From Bdellovibrio sp. qaytius (lineage in GTDB: Bacteria > Bdellovibrionota > Bdellovibrionia > Bdellovibrionales > Bdellovibrionaceae): DNA of 64,000 nucleotides. Positions 14,611-23,375 of this stretch are shown here, in pieces. The stretch is taken from assembly GCA_004011035.1 (NCBI GenBank), contig CP025734.1, positions 1,758,001 through 1,822,000 of the forward strand. The letters run 5' to 3'. Every line of letters starts with the position of its first letter. Position 1 is the stretch's first letter. The position numbers were made by a program, and so were the translations under genes. The notes beneath the pieces were generated by a model. It did not search any database. It had not been told where the DNA came from and saw only the letters and a program-made list of their open reading frames with translations.

Positions 14611-15966
14611 TTATTTAGATGGGACATCCGGAAAATAGTTTGCGCGATTAACTGGCGACGCTGTGCTGTACGGACCCACTAATCCCACAAAATCGTCTGC
14701 ATCTCTGTTTGTATTACAATTCTCACCCGACAAACCTGGGCAAGCTCCTGGAGCTTTTCCTGGCTCATCAGCGGTACCAGTATCTGTCCCGTAAACAGGA
14801 GTTCCTGAAGTTCCATTTGCGATATATGAAGACAATGCAGCTTCGGTATCCCACTCTTGAATCATAACTCGAATACGTTGATTGACTTCAAATGCTTCAT
14901 CCATACAATCAAAAGTATAAAAAGGATTCGCACGCTCCATATACGATCCAGAACGATCGCTTATTGGATCCATGTAATATGGATAAATCGAAGTTGTACC
15001 TGACATCGCTCCATAGCCAACATGATTATGAAGTCCAGGTGTAAAATAGTTGGCGATCGAAATATTTTCAGCGGCACCACTTGTATCAATCGGCGCCGAA
15101 GCTTTCATAATTTTCGTGCGGCTTTTGCCAGTTTCCATTTTTTGAATATCCCAAAGTGGCACACCATCAGCGCTCTTATTTGTCCAATCTGTCTTGCCCG
15201 GGCCGGCAATGCAAGATGACAGAACCCCTCCCCATTCTTTTTTACTTGGGGTTGTTACTGGCACACCATCAACAATCATTTTTATAGTTGAATTATATTT
15301 TCCTAAACAGCAATTTTGGCCACCAGATATAGTGTTGTCGTACACACATTCAGCTGAAGCTGCAGATTCAGTGATCACCCAATTTATATCGTTCCATTCA
15401 GTAGTTGGTGGCGCACCATTGCAATTTGCGATAGTGCCACTGTTGACCTGGCATTTTTGCGAAACAACAGTCCCTGAAATTACAGTGACTGTCGCAGAAA
15501 TACTAGATGGCCCATAACCTGTTTCGTGATTATAGAACCAGTAAGGTTTTGTCTCAAAATAATCGCATTTATTAGCAGGTATATTAAACTGAAGCTTAAT
15601 TCCTTCATGATAAATTGCTAACTCACCAACATTAACTACACAGGTAATATCATTAACAATTGAGGCTGAAGTAAATGTACATTTTTGTCCCCAATTTGAG
15701 TAAATAGAAGTGAATCTCGTGTAATCCATAGTATCAGCTACTGCCACAAATAAATTCGAAGCATCGTATCCTGCAGGAATCGTCGCATTTTTTTCTTCAT
15801 CTTCTATCGTTGAAGCTCCCGAAGATGAGCCCGTATTACCACCCGTTGTCGTGCCCGAAGCTGTCGTGCTAGATAAAGTAGTCTGTGAACCACCGCAGGA
15901 AGTAAACATGGCTCCAACGAGAGTTAAAAAAACCATTGCTTGCACGAATTTTAAAGATCCATTCAT
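14611..15966 (-). CDS. Exported lipoprotein of unknown function
   Basis: I choose the ATG at 15966, directly preceded by a strong RBS (ggagga), over a longer frame. The product has a signal peptide ending in FTSCGG (lipobox), so it is a lipoprotein. A low-complexity Ser/Thr/Gly linker follows (TTLSSTTASG...). The rest (about 380 residues) is rich in Cys, Trp and Tyr with beta character, e.g. EHxxGYG-like and CDYFETKPYWFYNHETG. Several Cys pairs suggest disulfides in the periplasm or on the surface. No family is recognised. It stands alone, with its own promoter region upstream. Confidence 0.75.
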   Translation of the reverse strand: MNGSLKFVQAMVFLTLVGAMFTSCGGSQTTLSSTTASGTTTGGNTGSSSGASTIEDEEKNATIPAGYDASNLFVAVADTMDYTRFTSIYSNWGQKCTFTSASIVNDITCVVNVGELAIYHEGIKLQFNIPANKCDYFETKPYWFYNHETGYGPSSISATVTVISGTVVSQKCQVNSGTIANCNGAPPTTEWNDINWVITESAASAECVYDNTISGGQNCCLGKYNSTIKMIVDGVPVTTPSKKEWGGVLSSCIAGPGKTDWTNKSADGVPLWDIQKMETGKSRTKIMKASAPIDTSGAAENISIANYFTPGLHNHVGYGAMSGTTSIYPYYMDPISDRSGSYMERANPFYTFDCMDEAFEVNQRIRVMIQEWDTEAALSSYIANGTSGTPVYGTDTGTADEPGKAPGACPGLSGENCNTNRDADDFVGLVGPYSTASPVNRANYFPDVPSK

Positions 15967-16074
15967 AGATCCTCCAACCATTATTTGATTACGGACAGGT
16001 GATGCTTTATGCACACCTATATATCGTAACAATAATGACCAGAGGCGTCCCCTAGACCCGAATCATTCTAGACC

Positions 16075-18972
16075 TTAGTCTTTCAACGCGGGAGTGATAT
16101 CAAAAGAATCTATTTTACCATTACGCAATACTAAAATCTGGGTCTTTACATCAGGCTTAACTGATTGAAGTGTATAGACGTAATCATAAATGTTTTCAAT
16201 TTTAGTTTTATCAAATTCCGTGATCACATCACCTGAAGCAAGACCCGCTTTTTCAGCTGGAGAATTTTTCGCAACGCCTGTGATGCGAACCCCTTTAACG
16301 CCCTCTTGGGTGTAATCAGGAATTGTACCTAAGAAAATTCTAAAGCTTCGGCCTTCTAAATGTTTACCCGAATTACTTTCAACTTTTTCATACTTTAAAA
16401 TGTCTTTGTCGGTTTTTGCTAAACGATCTGCAAAGTACTGAACCACATTAATTGTATTCTTTAAACCCTCGTAATTTAACGTCTCTGGCTTATCAAGTGG
16501 CGTGTGATATTCGCTATGCGCACCTGTGAAAAAAGAAATCGAAGGCACTCCCGCCAAGTAAATCGACATTGAATCAGTTGGTAAATACGGATCTGAAGTT
16601 AAGTTTAACGGCACACCTATTTTAATCGCCGCCGCTTCGGCGATATTTCTAAAACCTTCAGCAGAGCCTACGCCTTGAATATTTAAACTCTCGCGCAAGC
16701 GGCCGATCATATCCATATTTAATCCAGCAACGAACACATCGCTTAGTTTTTTATATTGATTCACGAAATGATGTGAACCTAAAACACCGATCTCTTCGCC
16801 TGACCAAACTGCGAAGTAAATCGGGCGCTTAAGATCTTTTCTTTGAGTGGGTTGTGAATAAAAATGGGCTAACTCTAAAACCCCAGCAACACCTGAAGCA
16901 TTGTCATCAGCGCCGTAATGAATTTTATCTTTATTTGCGCCTGTTGCTAATGATGAACCCGCAAGGCCTAAACCTAAATGATCACCATGAGCACCAATTA
17001 AAATAGCTTTGGCCTTTTTTGAGGCTTTTGTGTCTAAACGCGCAATCACATTTCGGCCGATAGATTTTTTAGTCATCAAATCAATATTTGCTGAAAAATA
17101 CTGAGACGTTAAATTAAAACCTGGTACAGAACTGTAAGAATCGTATTTTGATTTTACTTGATCATAAGTAGTTAAGTCTTTGATATCGGCTGAATTTTTT
17201 AAAAGTTTTTCAAAAACAGATATCGTGATTTTTACAATCGGAAGTTGCGAATCAGAAAGACTACCGGCAAATTTTAGATCGTTAATTTTCGTTTTATCTT
17301 TTGTTTCTTCAACTAAGATCACACCAAAAGCACCATTATTTTTGGCCACCGTAATCTTATGTTGCATCCGCGAGAACGATAAAAGGTAAGTGTGTTTAGA
17401 GAATTCTTTCTGTGAAGGTTTCGGGGCTTCATCTAAAATAACTACCCATTTACCTTTTACATCTAAATCTTTGTACGAATCAAAACCAGAAAACTCACTG
17501 TGTGCCGGAGCTTTAATACCAAAACCTGCAAACACAACCGGTGCCGCATTAAAGGCTCCCGCTTTAGAGTATGAAATTAGCTGGTAATCTTCACCCAGTT
17601 TTAAATTAAGATCTAAGCGACCTTTAAACTCAGCTTTATTCTTTTCGCCAGCAGTAACCCCTGATACAAACTCAAAAGTTTGAATAAAGTTTTTACCATC
17701 AGCCGGAACTAATCCCCATGATTTGAATAAATCAGAGATTTTTTGCGTGTAGATTTTTTCTTCTTCAGAGCCTGTAAAACGCCCTTTAAATTCTTCGCTG
17801 GCCAAGTAAGACACGATTGATTTTGCATCTTCAACGCGAATTTCAGGTTTTAAATCGGCTAAATTTGGGCTTTGAACTTTTTCTGGTAAACCTAAGAGCT
17901 TACGCGCTTTTGCGTCATCCCAATCAGCAATATAAATTTGGCTTTCGCCTTTTTCGTTTTTATGCGACCACGTGATTTTTTTAGCATCCGGTGAAAACGT
18001 CGCTAAGCCATCAAAGCCTTCAGCATAGGTCACACGTTTTGGTTCTTTTAAACCTTCGCTATCAACGATGAACAATTCAAAATTCGAATACCCGCCCACA
18101 GTTGTGTTAAAGATAATGTAGTCTCCGCTGGGGTGAAAAAATGGAGCCCAAGACATTGAATTTAAATGCGTGATTTGTTTTTGGTTTTTACCATCAACAT
18201 CCATCGTGTAAATTTCTGCAGACGCGCCACTTTCTGAGAATCTGCGCCAAGTGATCTTTTTACCATCGGCAGAAAAAAATGGGCCGCCATCATAACCCGT
18301 GCTATTAGTTAATCGTTTTACATCAGTGCCATCGGCTTTCATGATGTAGATTTCCATAAAGTAAGATGGATCTTGTTTAAACTTTTTTTCTTCGTCAGGC
18401 GTTAACTTGTGATCATAGGCAATACGATTTGAAGCAAAGGCAATGTAATTACCATCAGGAGAATAAGACCCCTCAGCGTCGTAACCTAATTCTTTAGTTA
18501 AACGTTTTAAATGTTTACCTTCTAAGTCTGATTCGAAAATATCAAAATTTTCATCAAAGCTCCATGAATAGCGACCCTTAACAGGGTTTGCACGAATGGC
18601 TAATTCTTCTTTTACTTTGGCTGGAATATTTTTATCTAAGTGAGTTGAAGACCACATCACTTTTTTCATGCTCGGATGAATCCAGCCACACGTTGTTTTA
18701 CCTTGGCCCGATGATAACCTTTGTACATTGCCAGATTCTAAATCCAGGATGAACATTTGATAAAATGGGTTGTTCGGCTCGCGCTCGGATTGAAACACCA
18801 TTTTTTTGCCATCTGCGCTGAAATAGCCTTCGCCAGATTTTGCGCCTACAAACGTGATCTGTTTTGCGTTTTGAATCAACTTTGGGTCTTCGCTCAACAG
18901 GTCTGCACCTAAATAAACAACGGCAACCAATGGCAAAATAGAGATTCTGATTAATTTTTTTAAATTTTTCAT
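16075..18972 (-). CDS. TolB-propeller / PA / M28 peptidase / PDZ exported protein
   Basis: The 965-residue protein has a signal peptide. PD40/TolB-like propeller repeats follow (about 40-370; repeated FSADGKKMVFQSER, YSPDGNYIAFASNR, FSPDAKKITW). Next come a protease-associated insert and an M28 aminopeptidase core with metal ligands in GAHGDHLG, YGADDNASG, SGEEIG, MDMIGR and EYHTPLD. A C-terminal PDZ domain (about 880-960, KNSPAEKAGLASGDVI) ends the protein. All five M28 zinc-ligand blocks are seen. This multi-domain order is known from large exported M28 aminopeptidases. It probably digests peptides in the periplasm or outside the cell, with the propeller and PDZ binding substrate. It is monocistronic and divergent from the 2H lipoprotein gene. 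Confidence 0.9.
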   Translation of the reverse strand: MKNLKKLIRISILPLVAVVYLGADLLSEDPKLIQNAKQITFVGAKSGEGYFSADGKKMVFQSEREPNNPFYQMFILDLESGNVQRLSSGQGKTTCGWIHPSMKKVMWSSTHLDKNIPAKVKEELAIRANPVKGRYSWSFDENFDIFESDLEGKHLKRLTKELGYDAEGSYSPDGNYIAFASNRIAYDHKLTPDEEKKFKQDPSYFMEIYIMKADGTDVKRLTNSTGYDGGPFFSADGKKITWRRFSESGASAEIYTMDVDGKNQKQITHLNSMSWAPFFHPSGDYIIFNTTVGGYSNFELFIVDSEGLKEPKRVTYAEGFDGLATFSPDAKKITWSHKNEKGESQIYIADWDDAKARKLLGLPEKVQSPNLADLKPEIRVEDAKSIVSYLASEEFKGRFTGSEEEKIYTQKISDLFKSWGLVPADGKNFIQTFEFVSGVTAGEKNKAEFKGRLDLNLKLGEDYQLISYSKAGAFNAAPVVFAGFGIKAPAHSEFSGFDSYKDLDVKGKWVVILDEAPKPSQKEFSKHTYLLSFSRMQHKITVAKNNGAFGVILVEETKDKTKINDLKFAGSLSDSQLPIVKITISVFEKLLKNSADIKDLTTYDQVKSKYDSYSSVPGFNLTSQYFSANIDLMTKKSIGRNVIARLDTKASKKAKAILIGAHGDHLGLGLAGSSLATGANKDKIHYGADDNASGVAGVLELAHFYSQPTQRKDLKRPIYFAVWSGEEIGVLGSHHFVNQYKKLSDVFVAGLNMDMIGRLRESLNIQGVGSAEGFRNIAEAAAIKIGVPLNLTSDPYLPTDSMSIYLAGVPSISFFTGAHSEYHTPLDKPETLNYEGLKNTINVVQYFADRLAKTDKDILKYEKVESNSGKHLEGRSFRIFLGTIPDYTQEGVKGVRITGVAKNSPAEKAGLASGDVITEFDKTKIENIYDYVYTLQSVKPDVKTQILVLRNGKIDSFDITPALKD

Positions 18973-18987
18973 ATAAGCTGTAATCCT

Positions 18988-19533
18988 ATGAAACGTATTT
19001 TGCTTTGTCTTTCATTTTTTGTCGTGAGTTGCCAAAATCAACCACTTTTGCCAAATAAGAAACCTGCTTCAGTTAAAAGCTATGTCTCGCTTGATCTTGA
19101 GTATCCTGAGTATCAACAAACTCTCAATAAGCTTGATGCATTTTTAGGCACAAAGTTAATCAATAGAAGCGAAGCCCATATCACTGTACTGACTCCACCA
19201 GAACTTAAAAACATCACCGCAAACACAAGCCCCGAAACCATTCACCAAGAATGGGAAGAATGGAAAACTAAATCTTTCAAGAAAGTTTGTTTAGGCGAAG
19301 GTAGCATAACTGAAAAAAATAAAGTTTTAAAAACTTATTACATCGTTGTCGACGCGCCAGAAATTTTAGCTTTTCGAAAATATATAAAAACAAAATACGC
19401 AGTGAAAAACTTCGATGCTGATATTTTTTATCCACACATTACTCTTGGCTTTACCGAAAGAGATCTGCATTACGAACAAGGCGTGATTAAAGATCCAAAA
19501 TCATGCCCTGAGAAATTGCAGCACCTTTTATAA
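18988..19533 (+). CDS. 2H-phosphoesterase-like lipoprotein
   Basis: Two HxT motifs (HITVLTPPE near residue 63 and HITLGFTE near residue 148) define a 2H phosphoesterase / 2'-5' RNA ligase-like fold. The N-terminus is a lipobox signal peptide (LSFFVVSCQ), so the enzyme is predicted to be lipid-anchored outside the cytoplasm. That is unusual for a family acting on cyclic phosphates of RNA or nucleotides. The stop overlaps the start of the RNA methyltransferase gene. The substrate could be a 2',3'-cyclic nucleotide; inference. Confidence 0.75.
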   Translation: MKRILLCLSFFVVSCQNQPLLPNKKPASVKSYVSLDLEYPEYQQTLNKLDAFLGTKLINRSEAHITVLTPPELKNITANTSPETIHQEWEEWKTKSFKKVCLGEGSITEKNKVLKTYYIVVDAPEILAFRKYIKTKYAVKNFDADIFYPHITLGFTERDLHYEQGVIKDPKSCPEKLQHLL

Positions 19534-20645
19534 TGAAAGTCTGCGCATTAGCCACAACATGTCCGGGATGTTCACTCTGGGGTATCGCCTATAACGAACA
19601 ATTAGCGCAAAAAACTAAGCGCTTAAAAGATCTATTCACTACGCACCTTGATTCTATAGAAGTTAAAACTCATTCAGCGGGCGAACATTCAATGCGCGAG
19701 CGCTTTGATTTTATCATTAAAGATAGAAAAATAGGGCTTATCGATAAAGATAGAAACTTTATTCCGATACGTGAATGTTTACAATTAACTCCGAAACTGC
19801 AAGAGGCCTTTGATCTTTTGTCGCAAGCTGATTTTAATATTCGTATTGGCACAATTAGATTACGCGCTTCAAGCCGTAACCAAATTAAAAAATATGGTTT
19901 ATGGTTAGATTTTGCCAATAATGATATTAAAAATCTTCTGATCGAAAAAAATATTTTAAAAAAACTATCTGAAAACTTTTTTATTGAAGTTGGCCAAAAA
20001 AAGAAGTGTCTTGATGAATCAACTTTTGAAGCTGAACAAATCAAATTAAAAGACCCTAAGATGCAGCCGTGGTTTCACACTTATAATTACAAAACCCATA
20101 CGCCAATTGATTTAAATTGCGCGGTCAGTAGCTTTACTCAACCTTCTGCTAAAACCGCAAAGCTTATGACTGATATCATTGCTAGCTGGCTACAAAACAC
20201 TGAACTTAAAGTTTGGGAATTCGGTTGTGGTATCGGACAATACACATTTTCGCTATTAAGCTCAGGACATAAAGTTGAAGTTTTTGAAAATGATGAATTT
20301 GCTTTAGCTTGCGTTAAAGAAACTGCGATACATAATCATTTACTAGAAAAATTAACGATTCATGCGGGTGATTTTCAAAGACCGCAAAATTTAGAAATGA
20401 ACGAAAAACCAGATGTGGTTTTAGTTAATCCACCAAAATCTGGATTAAAAAACTTCACTCAAAATGTGATCGCTGCGAATACGAAAAAAATCATTTATGT
20501 TTCTTGTTATCCAGAATCATTGCGCACTGATAGCGAAATTTTCTTACAACATAACTATAAAATCACCAACGCTCATGTTGTTGATCAATTTCCGCAGACA
20601 AATCATTTCGAAGTCGTGATGTTATTTGAGAGAGTAGATATTTAA
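19533..20645 (+). CDS. TrmA/RlmC/RlmD-family RNA m5U methyltransferase
   Basis: The N-terminal CxxxxxCPGC region (CALATTCPGC) matches the Fe-S cysteines of RlmC/RlmD, and the C-terminal half is a SAM-binding Rossmann domain (WEFGCGIGQYTF). Catalytic motifs are VLVNPPKSGL and IIYVSCYPESL, where the Cys is the uridine C6 nucleophile. At 370 residues it lacks a TRAM domain, as RlmC does. It probably methylates a uridine in 23S rRNA, but family membership cannot decide the exact site. It overlaps the upstream stop by one base and converges with the RDD gene (24-base overlap). Confidence 0.85.
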   Translation: MKVCALATTCPGCSLWGIAYNEQLAQKTKRLKDLFTTHLDSIEVKTHSAGEHSMRERFDFIIKDRKIGLIDKDRNFIPIRECLQLTPKLQEAFDLLSQADFNIRIGTIRLRASSRNQIKKYGLWLDFANNDIKNLLIEKNILKKLSENFFIEVGQKKKCLDESTFEAEQIKLKDPKMQPWFHTYNYKTHTPIDLNCAVSSFTQPSAKTAKLMTDIIASWLQNTELKVWEFGCGIGQYTFSLLSSGHKVEVFENDEFALACVKETAIHNHLLEKLTIHAGDFQRPQNLEMNEKPDVVLVNPPKSGLKNFTQNVIAANTKKIIYVSCYPESLRTDSEIFLQHNYKITNAHVVDQFPQTNHFEVVMLFERVDI

Positions 20646-21218
20646 GCCTGTAATACGGCCTACGATGTCTTTTTTAACCAAAAGAGATAGTAAAGGCAAA
20701 GTCACAATGCCTGTCAGTAAAGTCATTGTCGTGCGAATAATCACGCGCGGTAAGTAAGATCTTTTTACACGCTCATGGGGCTGACCTAAACGTAAAGCAC
20801 ATGTGTGCTCACCGATCGAAGCTCCTGTTAATGTGCGGCTAGCAATAAAATACATCCAACCACAAAAAATAAAGAAAACTAAAAATGTCATCAGGGCATT
20901 ATCACGCATGAGTGTAAAACCTAATGTTTGTTTTAAACCATGTTTGATCATCACAGATAAGCACAGCATAAAAAAACAACTTAAAGCCGCGATCACTAAA
21001 GTATCAATCGTAGCCGCAAGCCACATCCAAATTGATAATTTAAAACCGGTTCTTTTTTGCGGGCCGCCTAAAAATCCAAGATCAAAATCAGCAACAAGAT
21101 CGCGATTACGAAACAGAGGAGACTTTTTTAAATCTCCTCCAATTCCACGTCCAGAGTCCTTTTTAGGAACTCTGATTTTTTCGATCTCAGTTTGATTTTG
21201 CTCTTTATCGATATTCAT
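20622..21218 (-). CDS. RDD-family membrane protein
   Basis: An acidic/basic N-terminal segment of about 65 residues precedes an RDD domain with three predicted membrane helices (about 70-100, 112-130, 160-180). The signature GASIGEHTCALRL corresponds to the family's TxGxxxxxLR motif; the first R/D positions diverge. It begins within the stop of the upstream paralog gene (TAATG) and is probably the last gene of the 20622-25502 operon. Function of RDD proteins is poorly defined (some are ion transporters); a role in handling the two exported Cys-rich proteins is possible. Confidence 0.75.
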   Translation of the reverse strand: MNIDKEQNQTEIEKIRVPKKDSGRGIGGDLKKSPLFRNRDLVADFDLGFLGGPQKRTGFKLSIWMWLAATIDTLVIAALSCFFMLCLSVMIKHGLKQTLGFTLMRDNALMTFLVFFIFCGWMYFIASRTLTGASIGEHTCALRLGQPHERVKRSYLPRVIIRTTMTLLTGIVTLPLLSLLVKKDIVGRITGLNIYSLK

Positions 21219-23356
21219 TATCTAGATGTGCCCGTTTTAGTTGATGTACCAGTACCCGTGCCTGTTCCCGTCGCTGGTTGTTCAGGGCAACTAATTGCTG
21301 ATGGTTGTGTAGATCCATCCCAACAAGTATAACTAGCTGTTGAAGGGCAATTCGCCAATGCAGTCACTGTTGTTACGCCATCGGCACAAACATATTGTGT
21401 TGTTGACACCGTCGTATTTTCACAGAGACATGAAGAAGCATTTGTCATCGTTTGACCTGGAGGACACGCTGGGCATCCGCAAGTTCCACTCGATAACATA
21501 GCTTGAGGGGCTGCGCATGTTTGACCGCACGGTGGAACATTTCCATTCGGGCAGGCATCTGCTGCAGGATTTAATTTTGGTTTTTTAACTTGGAAAAAGA
21601 TTTTCCAAGCGGCATAAAGCGCAACGCCGCCAATTACCCAAGGAGCCACTTTTTTAACGCCTGACCATAATTTTGAGAAAAATCCTGGTTTGTTATCATC
21701 TTTATCTCCACCTGGAGCTTTACATTCCCAAACTTCAGCGCCGTCACTATCACCTGCAGTTTTTTGGCAAATTTCTTTACCAGAACATGAAGGATCACAC
21801 TGACCACCACTGCTTGGAGCAGGAGGAGGAGTTACTGCTGTCTCAGAAGAACCACCCGGAGTTGGCGTTGGTGCTGGAGTCGGAGCCGCAGCACAAGCTG
21901 AACCTGGAGCTACACCCGGACCAGCAGGACAAGCACAAGTTAATGTGCCTTCATCAACTTTACCGCCACCTTTACAGCCTGGGTTTTTTTCTAAATAAGC
22001 TGCAACGAATAAGAAACGTTTATGTAATTGATCACAAGCGCCCCAGAATTCGCGGTCATACTGAGTTTCGCCAGCGGCCGCAGCACAATCATTACGAGCT
22101 GCTGTGATTGTTGAATCAAATTGTGATTGAATTTCTTGAAGCTTTGCTAATAACGCTGCGGTGATGTTTCCTTTTTGAAAAGCATCTTTTAAATCAGGCG
22201 TTCCGTTTAACATACTGTCTAAGTATTTTTTTGTATTAGCCATTGCTGAAGGGTCTTTTAAAGCTTGTGCTTTATTCGCTTCTAAAATTCCTTGGTAACG
22301 ACTTGCATCTTTACCTGAAGCTTTTGCAGGAAGTGATAGTTCAACTGAAGTTAAAGGCATTTTCGCATCACAACCTTTGTTGTAATGAGTTGCCGTTTGT
22401 AATTCAGAAGAGCTACCTAAACAAAATTGTTTTCCTGAAGAATCAAAACCGTAAATCGTTGGATTACATGGAAAACTACAGCCAGCTACTTTTGCACCTT
22501 CTGGGTAATTACAACGTTTACCAGCTCCGTATGAACCGATATAACCTGCCACAACACACTTAGTGTCTGAGGCATTCGCTTCATCTAACATAGAGAAAAA
22601 CATATTCCATTTTTGTAAGGGCGAAGCCGTTCCACCTTCAAGTGACGAAGTTTTTTTACCTTTTTTACCAGTAGCTTTTGCATCGATAACGTCTTGAGCG
22701 CCCGACCATAACATTCTCATGTTCATCATAAACTGAGCGCGTTGCATCGGTGTCATTTTCTTCCACATGTCTTGTGTGATTTTTGGCATGCCCGCAAACG
22801 TTGTCGGAGCTACTGTTTTAGCAGTAGTTTTTGAAATTGTTTTTGGTGAAGTTAACGGATTACCTTCGTAACCTTTTCTATGAGACGCGTCTCCCATATA
22901 AAGTTTAGCAAACATATCATCAAAGTTGGCGATATCTTCTTGAGTTAAATTTGTATTATCAAATTTTGCGAATTTCGCAGGCTCACCTAAGAATTGGATA
23001 TTGCTTAATTGATCTTTACCGTTAACTCGTAAAGTAGCAACTGTTTCACCTTGTGAATTTTGTGTTGAACCCACAACAAACTGTGGCATTGGTTCATCTT
23101 TAAATTTAGAAACTAATTGCTCAACCATTTTTTGAACACGTGGTGGGTAATACCCTTTGTTCTTTGCGTAGAACTCACCAAACGTCATTGATTTATTCAG
23201 CCCCAGCGTTTGCACGATTTGCTCTAATTGAGCTTTCGACATCTGTTCTTGATTTGCTTGCGCTTGTTTACCAAGGGCTACGGGTGAAAAAACCATCGTA
23301 GCTAGTGACATCGTCACTAGCATCGCGTTTATTTTTTTTAAAATCATGTTCATCAT
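21218..23356 (-). CDS. Cys-rich exported protein, tandem paralog B
   Basis: The 712-residue protein has a signal peptide (to about residue 30, VALGKQA) and a strong RBS (aaggat). About 450 residues are shared with the neighbour at 23376, including TPMQRAQFMMNMRMLWSGAQD, CVVAGYIGSYG, CNPTIYGFD and HYNKGCDAKMPLTSVEL. A Pro-rich linker, a hydrophobic segment (about 568-590, WVIGGVALYAAWKIFF) and a C-terminal Cys-rich domain with CxC pairs follow. It ends in a Thr-Gly repeat tail. Not recognised as a known family. Topology is puzzling: the Cys-rich tail would be cytoplasmic if the hydrophobic segment spans the inner membrane. Confidence 0.8.
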   Translation of the reverse strand: MMNMILKKINAMLVTMSLATMVFSPVALGKQAQANQEQMSKAQLEQIVQTLGLNKSMTFGEFYAKNKGYYPPRVQKMVEQLVSKFKDEPMPQFVVGSTQNSQGETVATLRVNGKDQLSNIQFLGEPAKFAKFDNTNLTQEDIANFDDMFAKLYMGDASHRKGYEGNPLTSPKTISKTTAKTVAPTTFAGMPKITQDMWKKMTPMQRAQFMMNMRMLWSGAQDVIDAKATGKKGKKTSSLEGGTASPLQKWNMFFSMLDEANASDTKCVVAGYIGSYGAGKRCNYPEGAKVAGCSFPCNPTIYGFDSSGKQFCLGSSSELQTATHYNKGCDAKMPLTSVELSLPAKASGKDASRYQGILEANKAQALKDPSAMANTKKYLDSMLNGTPDLKDAFQKGNITAALLAKLQEIQSQFDSTITAARNDCAAAAGETQYDREFWGACDQLHKRFLFVAAYLEKNPGCKGGGKVDEGTLTCACPAGPGVAPGSACAAAPTPAPTPTPGGSSETAVTPPPAPSSGGQCDPSCSGKEICQKTAGDSDGAEVWECKAPGGDKDDNKPGFFSKLWSGVKKVAPWVIGGVALYAAWKIFFQVKKPKLNPAADACPNGNVPPCGQTCAAPQAMLSSGTCGCPACPPGQTMTNASSCLCENTTVSTTQYVCADGVTTVTALANCPSTASYTCWDGSTQPSAISCPEQPATGTGTGTGTSTKTGTSR

Positions 23357-23375
23357 AAATTATCCTTTTAAAATT

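Noticed and set aside
21240-21290. Tandem GT/GC-like DNA repeat
   Set aside because: It encodes the Thr-Gly tail of the exported paralog in frame, so it is coding low complexity rather than a separate repeat element.
22243-22563. Plus-strand open frame rich in Leu
   Set aside because: Shadow of the paralog gene on the other strand.
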